Numbered from the stretch's first letter, positions 43,987 through 52,847 are shown. The stretch: DNA of 64,000 nucleotides from JAGVSZ01 sp035456405 (GCA_035456405.1 DATIDG010000106.1:54991-118990); one strand, 5' to 3'. Translations and numbers: made by a program. The notes: generated from the letters alone by a model not told the origin.

Positions 43987-44004
43987 CCCGGTCTTCCCGC
44001 AGTC

Positions 44005-45192
44005 ATGCCCATCCTCCGAATGACCGATCTGGACCTGCGCGGCAAGCGGGTCTTCATCCGCGCCGATCTGAATGTCCCGCAGGACGATTCCGGCAGGATC
44101 ACGGACGACACCCGCATCCGTGCCGCGGTGCCGGGAATCAAGCACGCGCTCGGCGCGGGGGCGCGGGTCATGGTCACCTCGCACCTCGGCCGGCCGAAGG
44201 AAGGCGAGCTCAAGCCCGAGGATTCGCTCGCGCCGGTTGCCGAGCGCCTGTCCGGACTGCTCGGCGCGCCGGTGCCGCTCAGGCAGAACTGGATCGATGC
44301 CGGCGAGGTCGCGCCGGCGCCCGGGGCGGTGGTGATGCTGGAAAACTGCCGCGTCAACAAGGGCGAGAAGAAGGACGACGAGGCGCTTGCGCGCAAGATG
44401 GCGGCGCTGTGCGACGTGTACGTCAACGACGCATTCGGCACCGCGCACCGCGCCGAAGCCACCACGCACGGCATCGCGAAGTTCGCGCCGCTCGCATGCG
44501 CCGGGCCGCTGATGATCGCGGAGGTCGATGCGCTCACGAAGGCGCTCGCCAGTCCCGCCCGCCCGCTCGTCGCGATCGTCGCAGGATCGAAGGTATCGAC
44601 CAAGCTCACGATCCTCGCCTCGCTCGCGAGCAGGGTGGATGCGCTGATCGTCGGCGGCGGCATCGCCAACACTTTCATGCTGGCGATCGGCGGAAAGATC
44701 GGCAAGTCGCTCGCCGAGCCGGACCTCGTCGGCGAGGCGCGGAAGATCGTGCAGCTGATGGAAGAGAAGGGCGGCGCCGTACCGATTCCGATCGACGTCG
44801 TCTGCGCCAAGGAGTTCTCGGCGACCGCGAAGGCCGAGCTCAAGGCGACCGAGAACGTGGCCGACGATGACCTGATCCTCGACATCGGCCCGCAGTCGGC
44901 GCGCGCGCTGGAACACCTGCTCAAGGACGCCGGAACGATTGTCTGGAACGGCCCGGTCGGCGTGTTCGAGTTCGACCAGTTCGGCGCGGGCACCAAGGCG
45001 GTCGCAAATGCGATCGCCGCATCCAAGGCGTTCTCGCTCGCCGGCGGCGGCGACACCATTGCCGCGATCTCGAAGTACGGCGTCGCGGACAGGATCTCCT
45101 ACATCTCCACCGCGGGTGGCGCGTTCCTCGAGTTCCTCGAGGGAAAGACGCTCCCGGCCATCGCCATCCTCGAAGCGCGCGGCGCGAAGTAG
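44005..45192 (+). CDS. pgk: Phosphoglycerate kinase
   Basis: 395 residues. Substrate-binding VFIRADLNVPQDD, the LGRPKEGE loop, VMLENCRVNKGEKKDDE, and the C-terminal nucleotide loop (DTIAAISKYG) preceded by GPVGVFEFDQFGAGT are typical. Converts 3-phosphoglycerate to 1,3-bisphosphoglycerate in CO2 fixation. Separated from gap by a hairpin, and from pyk by 92 bp. Start ATG 44005 (MPILRMTDLDLRGK). Confidence 0.95.
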   Translation: MPILRMTDLDLRGKRVFIRADLNVPQDDSGRITDDTRIRAAVPGIKHALGAGARVMVTSHLGRPKEGELKPEDSLAPVAERLSGLLGAPVPLRQNWIDAGEVAPAPGAVVMLENCRVNKGEKKDDEALARKMAALCDVYVNDAFGTAHRAEATTHGIAKFAPLACAGPLMIAEVDALTKALASPARPLVAIVAGSKVSTKLTILASLASRVDALIVGGGIANTFMLAIGGKIGKSLAEPDLVGEARKIVQLMEEKGGAVPIPIDVVCAKEFSATAKAELKATENVADDDLILDIGPQSARALEHLLKDAGTIVWNGPVGVFEFDQFGAGTKAVANAIAASKAFSLAGGGDTIAAISKYGVADRISYISTAGGAFLEFLEGKTLPAIAILEARGAK

Positions 45193-45284
45193 CGCCGCTT
45201 GCCGCCCCGCCGACGCCGCACGCTTGCGGCCGCCCCGCGTCCTGTCGTAACGTGACGCCACGAACAAGAACGACCAGGAGCCGC

Positions 45285-46754
45285 ATGCTGCCCCACCCGA
45301 CTCCGGCGCAAGAGCGCCGGCGCAGCACGAAGATCGTCGCCACGCTCGGTCCGGCGTCGAGCGACCCGGCGGTGCTGGAGCGCATGTTCCGCGCTGGCGT
45401 CGACGTCGTGCGCTTGAACTTCTCGCACGGCGCGCCCGACGACCACCGCGCCCGCGCCCAGCTCGTCCGGGATCTCTGCCGCAAGACAGTGCGCACGGTC
45501 GGCATCATGGCCGACCTGCAGGGCCCGAAGATCCGCGTCGGCAAGTTCAAGGACGGGCGCGTCACGCTGAATCCGGGCGACCGGTTCATCCTGGACGCGG
45601 CGTGCGAGCTGGGCGACCAGACGCGCGCCGGCCTCGACTACAAGGAGTTGCCGCAGGACGTCCGGCCGGGCGACGTGCTGCTGCTCGACGACGGCAAGAT
45701 CGTCTTCGATGTCGAGAAGGTGGTCGCGCGGGAGATCCACAGCCGCGTGCGCCACGGCGGCGTGCTGTCGAACAACAAGGGCATCAACCGGCTCGGCGGC
45801 GGCCTGACCGCGCCCGCGCTGACCGCGAAGGACATGGAGGATATCCGCCTCGCGGCGGAGATCAACGCGGACTACCTCGCGGTGTCGTTCCCCAAGAGCG
45901 GCAAGGACATGTACATGGCGCGGGAGCTGCTGCGCGCCGCGGGTGGCCGGTCGCTCCTGATTGCCAAGATCGAGCGCGCGGAAGCGGTGCACCGCGAGGC
46001 CCTGGAGGACATCCTCGCGGCCTGCGACGGCATCATGGTCGCGCGCGGCGACCTCGCGGTGGAGGTCGGCGACGCGTCGGTGCCGGCGCTGCAGAAGCGC
46101 ATGATCCACCTCGCCCGCGAGCACAACCGGCTCACGATCACCGCCACGCAGATGATGGAGTCGATGATCGCGAGCCCGGTGCCGACCCGCGCCGAGGTCT
46201 CCGACGTCGCCAACGCGGTGCTCGACGGCACCGACGCGGTGATGCTTTCGGCCGAGACGGCCGCCGGGAAGTTCCCGGTCGAGACGATCGAGGCGATGAG
46301 CCGCATCTGCGTCGAGGCGGAGAAGAGCCAGCCGGTCCACCTCGATCGCGAGTTCCTGGACCGCGTCTTCACGCGCATCGACCAGTCGATCGCGATGGCG
46401 GCGCTCTTCACCGCCTATCACCTCAAGGTCAAGGCGATCGCGGCGCTGACCGAGTCGGGCTCGACCGCGCTCTGGATGTCGCGCCTGAACTGCGGCGTGC
46501 CGATCTATGCCCTGACGTCGCAGACGTCGACGCGCTACCGCGTGAGCCTCTTCCGCGACGTCTCCCCGATCACGGTGAGCTACCAGGGCCACGACCGCGA
46601 CGCGCTGCTCGAGGAGGCCGAGAGCGTGCTGGTGAAGAACGGCGCGGTCGGGCCGGGCGACCTGATCGTCGTCTCGTTCGGGGAGCCGATCGGCGCGTCG
46701 GGGGGGACGAACACGATGAAAATTGTGCGCGTAGGCGAGCATCGGCGGGCATAG
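45285..46754 (+). CDS. pyk: Pyruvate kinase
   Basis: 489 residues. TKIVATLGPAS at the start, RLNFSHGAPDDH, IMADLQGPKIRVG, the active-site segment LLIAKIERAEAVHREALEDI, IMVARGDLAVEVG, and ITATQMMESMIASPVPTRAE are all present. It makes pyruvate and ATP from phosphoenolpyruvate, linking fixed carbon to central metabolism; pyk is often the end of betaproteobacterial cbb operons. ATG 45285 was chosen (AGGAG upstream) over an in-frame ATG-like start 33 bp earlier. Confidence 0.95.
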   Translation: MLPHPTPAQERRRSTKIVATLGPASSDPAVLERMFRAGVDVVRLNFSHGAPDDHRARAQLVRDLCRKTVRTVGIMADLQGPKIRVGKFKDGRVTLNPGDRFILDAACELGDQTRAGLDYKELPQDVRPGDVLLLDDGKIVFDVEKVVAREIHSRVRHGGVLSNNKGINRLGGGLTAPALTAKDMEDIRLAAEINADYLAVSFPKSGKDMYMARELLRAAGGRSLLIAKIERAEAVHREALEDILAACDGIMVARGDLAVEVGDASVPALQKRMIHLAREHNRLTITATQMMESMIASPVPTRAEVSDVANAVLDGTDAVMLSAETAAGKFPVETIEAMSRICVEAEKSQPVHLDREFLDRVFTRIDQSIAMAALFTAYHLKVKAIAALTESGSTALWMSRLNCGVPIYALTSQTSTRYRVSLFRDVSPITVSYQGHDRDALLEEAESVLVKNGAVGPGDLIVVSFGEPIGASGGTNTMKIVRVGEHRRA

Positions 46755-46770
46755 CCGGGAAGGCCGGCGC

Positions 46771-47796
46771 ATGAAGCTGCCCAAGCGCTTCGACTCGGTC
46801 GACCACCTCGAGGACGTGATGTCGACGCCCGCGCCCGCGCTCGTCGCCGATCTCGCGCGCGCTCCGGGCGACATCATCGTCCTCGGCGTCGGCGGGAAGA
46901 TGGGGCCGACGCTCGCCCGCATGGCGAAGCGCGCGGCGCCCGACCGCGAGGTGATCGGCGTCGCCCGCTTCACCGAGCCGGACCTGCGGTCGACGCTGGT
47001 GGCCGCGGGCGTGCGCACGATCGAGTGCGACCTCCTGGACCGCGCGGCCGTGGCGCGCCTGCCGGCGCCGCCGAACGTGGTGTTCATGGCCGGCCGCAAG
47101 TTCGGCTCGACCGGCGCCGAGCACCTGACTTGGGCGATGAACGCGCTCGTGCCCGCGATCGTCGCCGAGCGGTTCGCGCACTCCCGCATCGTCGCGTTCT
47201 CCACTGCCTGCGTGTATCCGTACGTGCCGGTGGCGGGCGGGGGCGCGACCGAAGACACGCCGACGACGCCCCCGCCGGGGGAGTACGCGAACTCGTGCGT
47301 GGCGCGCGAGCGGATGTTCCAGCACTTCTCGCACCTGCGCGGAACCGCCGGCCGGCTGATCCGGCTCTCGTACGCGATCGACATGCGCTACGGCGTGCTG
47401 CACGACGTGGCGCGCAAGGTGCTCGCACGCGAGCCGATCGACCTCGCGATGGGGCACGTGAACGTGATCTGGCAGGGTGACGCGAACAGCCAGGCGCTGC
47501 GCGCGCTTGCGCACTGCACTGCGCCGACGAGCGGATTGAACGTCAGCGGCGCGGAGGCGACGAGCGTCCGCGCGCTCGCGGCCGCGTTCGGCGAGCGCTT
47601 CGGGATCGCGCCGCTCATCGCCGGGACCGAGTCCGAGACCGCGTGGCTGGTGAACACCGGCGAGGCGCAGCGCCTGTTCGGACCGCCCGACGTTTCCCTC
47701 GCCACACTGATCGACTGGACCGCGGACTGGATGGCGCGCAGGATGCCGTCGCTCGGCAAGGACACCCACTACGAGGTCCGCGATGGCAACTATTGA
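46771..47796 (+). CDS. NAD-dependent epimerase/dehydratase family protein (extended SDR)
   Basis: 341 residues. Rossmann-type IIVLGVGGKMGPTLARMAKR, then NVVFMAGRKFGSTGAE, the serine-containing FSTACVYPYVPVAGG and a Tyr-x-x-x motif at EYANSCVARERM where extended SDRs have YxxxK; the lysine is apparently replaced (YANSC), as in non-catalytic or atypical members. It resembles UDP-sugar/nucleotide-sugar epimerases in overall length, but the substrate is unknown. Starts 16 bp after pyk and precedes a GNAT and a DapA-like gene, possibly one operon. Confidence 0.75.
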   Translation: MKLPKRFDSVDHLEDVMSTPAPALVADLARAPGDIIVLGVGGKMGPTLARMAKRAAPDREVIGVARFTEPDLRSTLVAAGVRTIECDLLDRAAVARLPAPPNVVFMAGRKFGSTGAEHLTWAMNALVPAIVAERFAHSRIVAFSTACVYPYVPVAGGGATEDTPTTPPPGEYANSCVARERMFQHFSHLRGTAGRLIRLSYAIDMRYGVLHDVARKVLAREPIDLAMGHVNVIWQGDANSQALRALAHCTAPTSGLNVSGAEATSVRALAAAFGERFGIAPLIAGTESETAWLVNTGEAQRLFGPPDVSLATLIDWTADWMARRMPSLGKDTHYEVRDGNY

Positions 47797-47797
47797 A

Positions 47798-47824
47798 GAA
47801 CACGCTGCATGCGGCAGCGTGTTC
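47798..47824 (+). terminator. Perfect 11-bp stem-loop after the epimerase gene
   Basis: GAACACGCTGC (47798-47808) pairs with GCAGCGTGTTC (47814-47824) over a 5-nt loop, 1 bp after the stop codon. No T-tract follows. Probably an mRNA-stabilising or attenuating stem. Confidence 0.5.
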
Positions 47825-47840
47825 CCCGATTTCGGGCAGC

Positions 47841-47865
47841 ACGAGGGGGGCATGGGCCCCCTCGT
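47841..47865 (+). other. Second stem-loop before the GNAT gene
   Basis: ACGAGGGGG (47841-47849) pairs with CCCCCTCGT (47857-47865) over a 7-nt loop, only 6 bp before the GNAT ATG. It could hide the ribosome-binding region, which lacks a clear Shine-Dalgarno sequence. Confidence 0.45.
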
Positions 47866-47871
47866 ATCGTG

Positions 47872-48735
47872 ATGACTACTGAGCTCATTTCGATCCGCCC
47901 GCTCGGTGTCACGGACCTCGAGGCGGCGCAGAACCTCTCCCTCGAGGCGGGCTGGAATCAGGTCGAGTCCGACTGGCGCATCTTCCTCGAGCTCGGCCAC
48001 CTGTACGGCATCGACGGCGCAGACGGCGCCCTGCGCGCGACGGGAGCGACCTTGCCACTCGGCCGCGAGTTCGGCTGGATCAGCATGATCATCGTCACCG
48101 CTGCAGCCCGTCAGCGCGGCATCGCAGCGCAGCTCGTCCTGCACGGCCTCGAGGACCTCGCCTCGCAAGGGCTCGTGCCCGGACTGGACGCGACACCGGC
48201 CGGCCGCGACGTCTATACGCGGCTCGGCTTTCGCGACACCTGGCCCATCACCCGCCTGGTCAGGCCCGGGACGGGACGGGTGCGCGGGGCGCCGGGCCCG
48301 ATCGCGCCCGAGCTCCGCGCCGCGACGCTGGACGACCTGGAGGCCGTGGCCGCGCTCGACAATCGCGCCTTCGGCGCCGAGCGTCGCGCAGTGCTCGCCC
48401 GGCTGATCGAGCGGGCGCCGCAGCTCGCGGTTGTCGGGTGGACGCCTGCAGCGGCGGGGTTCCTGCTCGGGCGCTTTGGGCGCACATCGACCCACCTCGG
48501 GCCGATCGTCGCTTCCGCGCCGGCAGTGGCCCTCTCGATGATCGACTACGCGCTTGGTCGTGCGCCCGGACCGATCGTTCTCGACCTCGTCGACCTGCGT
48601 CCCGGGCTGCGGGCGGCGCTCGAGGGGCGCGGGTTCGCTCCGCAGCGCACGTTCAGCCGCATGTTCTACCGCCGCGCGGAGCCGTTCGGCGACCCGAACT
48701 TCGCGATCGCGATCGCCGGGCCGGAACTCGGCTGA
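47872..48735 (+). CDS. GNAT family N-acetyltransferase (tandem domains)
   Basis: 287 residues with two GNAT-like halves. Half one (about 1-135) has ISMIIVTAAARQRGIAAQLV, matching the acetyl-CoA pyrophosphate loop (R/Q-x-x-G-x-G/A), and VYTRLGFRDTW. Half two (about 140-287) begins LRAATLDDLEAVAALDNRAF and ends with a degenerate fold. Substrate unknown. Start ATG at 47872 (a GTG lies immediately before); upstream in-frame sequence lies in the hairpin region and was excluded. The DapA-like gene starts 7 bp downstream. Confidence 0.82.
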   Translation: MTTELISIRPLGVTDLEAAQNLSLEAGWNQVESDWRIFLELGHLYGIDGADGALRATGATLPLGREFGWISMIIVTAAARQRGIAAQLVLHGLEDLASQGLVPGLDATPAGRDVYTRLGFRDTWPITRLVRPGTGRVRGAPGPIAPELRAATLDDLEAVAALDNRAFGAERRAVLARLIERAPQLAVVGWTPAAAGFLLGRFGRTSTHLGPIVASAPAVALSMIDYALGRAPGPIVLDLVDLRPGLRAALEGRGFAPQRTFSRMFYRRAEPFGDPNFAIAIAGPELG

Positions 48736-48742
48736 AACGCCC

Positions 48743-49804
48743 ATGTATCGCCACGCCACCGACTTGCCCGCCGAGGTGCTGGCGATCCTCCGTCGCGGTG
48801 CGGTGATTCCCGCGCATCTCCTCGCCCTCGACGCCAGCCGCCAGCTCGATCCGCGGCGCCAGCGCGCGCTGACGCGCTACTACATCGACGCGGGAGCCGG
48901 CGGGCTGGCGGTCGGGGTCCATGCGACGCAGTTCGCGATCCGCGAGGTCGGCCTGTACGAACCGGTGCTGCGGCTCGCAATGGACACGGCGGTCGACTGG
49001 ACCGACCGGCCGATGCTGATGATTGCGGGGCTCGCCGGACGGACCGCGCAGGCGCGCCGCGAGGCGGAGCTCGCCCGCGAGATCGGCTACCACGCGGGCA
49101 TGCTCTCGCTCGCCGCGATGAAGGGCGCCTCCGAGGACGAGATCGTCGCGCACTGCCTCGCGGTGTCGCGAGTCATGCCGCTCGTCGGCTTTTATCTGCA
49201 GCCCGCGGTCGGCGGAATTCCGCTCTCCGCGCGATTCTGGCAGCGGTTCGCGGAGATCGAGAACGTCGTCGCCATCAAGGTCGCGCCGTTCAACCGCTAC
49301 CGGACGCTCGACGTCGTGCGCGGCGTGGTCGCCGCCGGGGCGGAAGACCGCATCACCCTCTACACCGGCAACGACGACCACATCGTCCTCGACCTCGTCA
49401 CGCCCTACTCGGTTCGGCGCGGCGACCGCGACGTCGTCGTGCGCATCATGGGCGGACTGCTCGGGCACTGGAGCGTGTGGACGAAGAGCGCGGTCGACCT
49501 GCTCAGGATCATCCACGTGGTCGTCGCGCGCGGCGCGATTCCTCTCGAGGTCCTGGAGCTCGACGCACGCATCACCGACGCGAACGCCGCTTTCTTCGAC
49601 GTCGCCCACGACTTCGCCGGCTGCATCGCCGGCTGCCACGAGGTGCTGCGCCGCCAGGGGCTCCTTGCGGGTACGTGGTGTCTCGACGCGAACGAGACGC
49701 TCTCTCCCGGTCAGGCCGAGGAGATCACGCGCGTGATGGCCGCCTATCCCGAGCTCGACGATACGGAATTCGTCCGGGCAAACCTCGAGCGCTGGCTCGC
49801 CTAA
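48743..49804 (+). CDS. Dihydrodipicolinate synthase (DapA) family protein
   Basis: 353 residues, TIM-barrel aldolase/lyase family. GAGGLAVGVHATQFAIRE corresponds to the GTTGE-like substrate turn; VVAIKVAPFNRYRTLD carries the likely Schiff-base lysine; LYTGNDDHIVLDLV corresponds to the usual GxxD/E segment. Members condense or split pyruvate-like oxo acids; the long length and divergent turn suggest a catabolic member, not lysine biosynthesis. Last gene of the epimerase-GNAT-DapA run. Confidence 0.78.
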   Translation: MYRHATDLPAEVLAILRRGAVIPAHLLALDASRQLDPRRQRALTRYYIDAGAGGLAVGVHATQFAIREVGLYEPVLRLAMDTAVDWTDRPMLMIAGLAGRTAQARREAELAREIGYHAGMLSLAAMKGASEDEIVAHCLAVSRVMPLVGFYLQPAVGGIPLSARFWQRFAEIENVVAIKVAPFNRYRTLDVVRGVVAAGAEDRITLYTGNDDHIVLDLVTPYSVRRGDRDVVVRIMGGLLGHWSVWTKSAVDLLRIIHVVVARGAIPLEVLELDARITDANAAFFDVAHDFAGCIAGCHEVLRRQGLLAGTWCLDANETLSPGQAEEITRVMAAYPELDDTEFVRANLERWLA

Positions 49805-49823
49805 GACTTTCCCGCGCGGGCTC

Positions 49824-49840
49824 GTAACCCTGCCCGTTAC
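49824..49840. promoter_or_regulatory. GTAAC-N7-GTTAC palindrome upstream of the hydrogenase structural genes
   Basis: GTAAC (49824-49828) and GTTAC (49836-49840) form an inverted repeat with a 7-bp spacer. A similar GTAAC-N7-GTAAC motif lies at 54150-54166, before the maturation genes. Shared only by these two promoter regions as far as I can see; identity of a binding protein unknown. Confidence 0.45.
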
Positions 49841-49876
49841 AGCGCGGCGCAATGCCGGGTCCGGCGCCGGCGCCGG

Positions 49877-49890
49877 TTGACGTAGATCAA
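49877..49890. promoter_or_regulatory. FNR/ANR-type box TTGACGTAGATCAA upstream of hyaA
   Basis: Fits the FNR consensus TTGAT-N4-ATCAA with one deviation, 72 bp before the hyaA ATG. FNR/ANR family regulators switch on genes at low oxygen. A small hairpin (ACCCGC/GCGGGT, 49893-49910) follows. Confidence 0.6.
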
Positions 49891-49962
49891 CGACCCGCGC
49901 GAGTGCGGGTTCAACCTACTTCGCAGACGGCGCAGGGCGGCCGGACACGAAGGAGGAGCAGC

Positions 49963-51051
49963 ATGAATCCCACCTTTTACGAGGTCATGCGTCAGCAGGG
50001 CATCACGCGGCGCAGCTTCCTCAAGTTCTGCAGCCTGACCGCCGCGTCGCTTGGCCTCGGCGCGGAAGGCGCCCCGGCGATCGCCCAGGCGATGCAATCC
50101 AAGCCGCGCACGCCGGTGCTGTGGATTCACGGCCTCGAGTGCACGTGCTGCTCCGAGTCGTTCATCCGCTCGGCGCACCCGCTCGCCAAGGACGCGGTGC
50201 TCACGCTGATCTCGCTCGACTACGACGACACGCTGATGGCCGCGGCCGGCCACCAGGCCGAGGAGATCCTGACCGACATCGTGGCCACGAACAAGGGCAA
50301 CTACATCGTCGCGGTCGAGGGCAACCCGCCGCTCGGCGAGGACGGCATGTACTGCTTCCAGGGCGGGAAGCCGTTCGTCGAGAAGCTGAAGTGGGTCTCG
50401 AAGGACGCCAAGGCGATCATCGCCTGGGGCTCGTGCGCCTCGTGGGGCTGCGTGCAGGCTGCGAAGCCGAATCCGACGCGCGCGACGCCGGTGCACCAGG
50501 TGATCACCGACAAGCCGGTGATCAAGGTGCCGGGATGCCCGCCGATCGCCGAGGTGATGGCGGCGGTGGTGACCTACATCGTCGCGTTCGACAAGCTGCC
50601 GGAGCTCGATCGCCAGGGCCGGCCGAAGGCGTTCTACGGGCAGCGCATCCACGACAAGTGCTACCGGCGGCCGCACTTCGACGCCGGCCAGTTCGTCGAG
50701 AAATGGGACGACAGCTCGGCGCGCATGGGCTACTGCCTCTACAAGATGGGCTGCAAGGGCCCGACCACGTACAACGCGTGCTCGACGGTGCGCTGGAACG
50801 AGGGCGTGTCGTTTCCGATCCAGTCGGGGCATGGCTGCATCGGCTGTTCCGAGGAGGACTTCTGGGACAAGGGCAGCTTCTACAACCGGCTCACCGACAT
50901 CAAGCAGTTCGGCGTGGAGGAGAACGCGGACAAGGTCGGCGCTGCGGCGGCGGCGGTCGTCGGGGCGGCGGTCGTCGCGCACGCGGCGGTGAGCGCCATC
51001 AAGCGTGCCGCGTCCAAGTCGGGGTCGGCCGAGGCCAAAGGAGGTAAGTGA
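49963..51051 (+). CDS. hyaA: [NiFe]-hydrogenase small subunit, oxygen-tolerant membrane-bound type
   Basis: 362 residues. Tat signal TRRSFLKFC (residues 15-23) exports the folded enzyme to the periplasm. The proximal cluster has six cysteines: C60, C62 and C63 (CTCC), C158, C163 (GSCASWGC) and C192; the two extra, C62 and C163, mark the [4Fe-3S] cluster of oxygen-tolerant group 1d enzymes. Distal-cluster residues are in IHDKCYRRPHF and medial ones in GCKGPTTYNACSTVRW. A C-terminal Ala/Val-rich helix (about 328-345) anchors it in the membrane. ATG at 49963 follows AAGGAGGAG. Passes electrons from H2 to the b-type cytochrome. Confidence 0.96.
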   Translation: MNPTFYEVMRQQGITRRSFLKFCSLTAASLGLGAEGAPAIAQAMQSKPRTPVLWIHGLECTCCSESFIRSAHPLAKDAVLTLISLDYDDTLMAAAGHQAEEILTDIVATNKGNYIVAVEGNPPLGEDGMYCFQGGKPFVEKLKWVSKDAKAIIAWGSCASWGCVQAAKPNPTRATPVHQVITDKPVIKVPGCPPIAEVMAAVVTYIVAFDKLPELDRQGRPKAFYGQRIHDKCYRRPHFDAGQFVEKWDDSSARMGYCLYKMGCKGPTTYNACSTVRWNEGVSFPIQSGHGCIGCSEEDFWDKGSFYNRLTDIKQFGVEENADKVGAAAAAVVGAAVVAHAAVSAIKRAASKSGSAEAKGGK

Positions 51052-51053
51052 TC

Positions 51054-52841
51054 ATGGGCGCGTACGAAACCCAAGGATTCAAGATCGACGACAGCGGCAA
51101 GCGGGTTGTCGTCGATCCGATCTGCCGCATCGAGGGACACCTCCGCGTCGAGGTCAACCTCGACCAGGACAACGTGATCCGCAACGCGGTGTCCTCGGGC
51201 GTGATGTGGCGCGGTCTCGAGGTGATCCTCAAGGGCCGCGACCCTCGCGACGCCTGGGCGTTCACCGAACGGATCTGCGGCGTGTGCACCGGCGTGCACG
51301 CGCTCACGTCGGTGCGCTGCGTCGAGAACGCGCTCGGGATAAAGATCCCGGACAACGCGAACCTGATCCGCAACCTGATGCACGGCGTCCTGTACGTCCA
51401 GGACCACCTGGTGCACTTCTACCACCTGCATGCCCTCGACTGGGTGGACGTCGTCAGCGCGCTCAAGGCCGATCCGCGCGGCACCTCCGAGCTGGCGCAG
51501 AAGATCTCGAACTGGCCGATGTCGTCGCCCGGGTACTACCGCGACCTCCAGGCGCGGCTCAAGAAGTTCGTGGAATCCGGCCAGCTGGGTCCGTTCCGCA
51601 ACGCCTACTGGGGTCATCCGGCGTACAAGCTGCCGCCCGAGGCGAACCTGATGGCGGTCGCGCACTATCTCGAGGCGCTCGACTTCCAGAAGGAGATCGT
51701 GAAGATCCAGACGATCTTCGGCGGCAAGAACCCGCACCCGAACTGGCTGGTCGGCGGCGTCCCGGCGCCGATCAATCTCGACGACGTCGGCGCGGTGGGC
51801 GCGATCAACCTCGAGCGGCTGAACATGGTCGGGAACATCGTCGCCCAGACCATCGACTTCATCGATCAGGTCTACATTCCCGATCTCCTAGCCATCGCCT
51901 CGTTCTACAAGGACTGGGGCGCGATCGGGGGCGGTCTGTCGAGCCAGAACGTGATGTCGTACGGCGACTTCCCGGACCGCGTCAACGACGACAAGAGCCT
52001 GCTCATCCCGCGCGGCGCGATCATCAACGGCAACCTCAAGGAGGTGCACGACGTCGATCTGGCCGACCCGACGCAAGTCCAGGAGTTCGTGACGCACTCC
52101 TGGTACAAGTACCCCGACGAGAAGAAGGGCCTGCACCCATGGGACGGCATCACCGAGCCGAACTTCGCGCTCGGCAAGAACACGAAGGGCACCAAGACCA
52201 ACATCGAGCAGCTGGACGAGAGCGCGAAGTACTCGTTCCTCAAGGCGCCGCGCTGGAAGGGTCATGCGATGGAGGTGGGGCCGCTCGCGCGCTACATCGT
52301 CGCCTACGCGAAGGGCATTCCCGAGTTCAAGGAGCCCGTCGACAAGGTGCTTAAGACCCTCGACGTGCCGCTCCCGGCGATCTTCTCGACCCTGGGGCGC
52401 ACCGCGGCCCGCGGCCTGGAATGCCAGTGGGCGGCGCACAAGATGAAGTACTTCTACGACCGGCTGATGACGAACATCAAGAACAAGAACTACGAGACCG
52501 CGAACGTCACCCTGTGGGAGCCCTCGACCTGGCCGAAGGAGGCGAAGGGGGTGGGCTTCATGGAGGCTCCGCGCGGCGCGCTGGCCCACTGGATCAAGAT
52601 CAAGGACACGAAGATCGACCTCTACCAGTGCGTGGTGCCGACCACCTGGAACGGCAGCCCGCGCGATCCCGAGGGCAAGATCGGTGCGTTCGAGGCGGCG
52701 CTGATGAACACCAAGATGGCGAAGCCGGAGTGGCCGCTCGAGATCCTGCGGACGATCCACAGCTTCGATCCGTGCCTCGCCTGCTCGACGCACGTGATGT
52801 CGCCGGAGGGCGAAGAGCTCGTGTCGGTCAAGGTGAAATGA
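51054..52841 (+). CDS. hyaB: [NiFe]-hydrogenase large subunit
   Basis: 595 residues. Nickel ligands are C75 and C78 (RICGVCTGVHA, L1 motif) and C574 and C577 (DPCLACSTH, L2 motif). The maturation endopeptidase should cut after H580, releasing a 15-residue tail. GGVPAPINLDDVGAVG and PMSSPGYYRDL are also group 1 features. Catalyses H2 oxidation in the periplasm with HyaA. ATG 51054 lies 2 bp after the hyaA stop with GGAGG upstream; a GTG at 51048 is possible. Followed by a strong hairpin before hyaC. Confidence 0.97.
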   Translation: MGAYETQGFKIDDSGKRVVVDPICRIEGHLRVEVNLDQDNVIRNAVSSGVMWRGLEVILKGRDPRDAWAFTERICGVCTGVHALTSVRCVENALGIKIPDNANLIRNLMHGVLYVQDHLVHFYHLHALDWVDVVSALKADPRGTSELAQKISNWPMSSPGYYRDLQARLKKFVESGQLGPFRNAYWGHPAYKLPPEANLMAVAHYLEALDFQKEIVKIQTIFGGKNPHPNWLVGGVPAPINLDDVGAVGAINLERLNMVGNIVAQTIDFIDQVYIPDLLAIASFYKDWGAIGGGLSSQNVMSYGDFPDRVNDDKSLLIPRGAIINGNLKEVHDVDLADPTQVQEFVTHSWYKYPDEKKGLHPWDGITEPNFALGKNTKGTKTNIEQLDESAKYSFLKAPRWKGHAMEVGPLARYIVAYAKGIPEFKEPVDKVLKTLDVPLPAIFSTLGRTAARGLECQWAAHKMKYFYDRLMTNIKNKNYETANVTLWEPSTWPKEAKGVGFMEAPRGALAHWIKIKDTKIDLYQCVVPTTWNGSPRDPEGKIGAFEAALMNTKMAKPEWPLEILRTIHSFDPCLACSTHVMSPEGEELVSVKVK

Positions 52842-52847
52842 GCGCGC

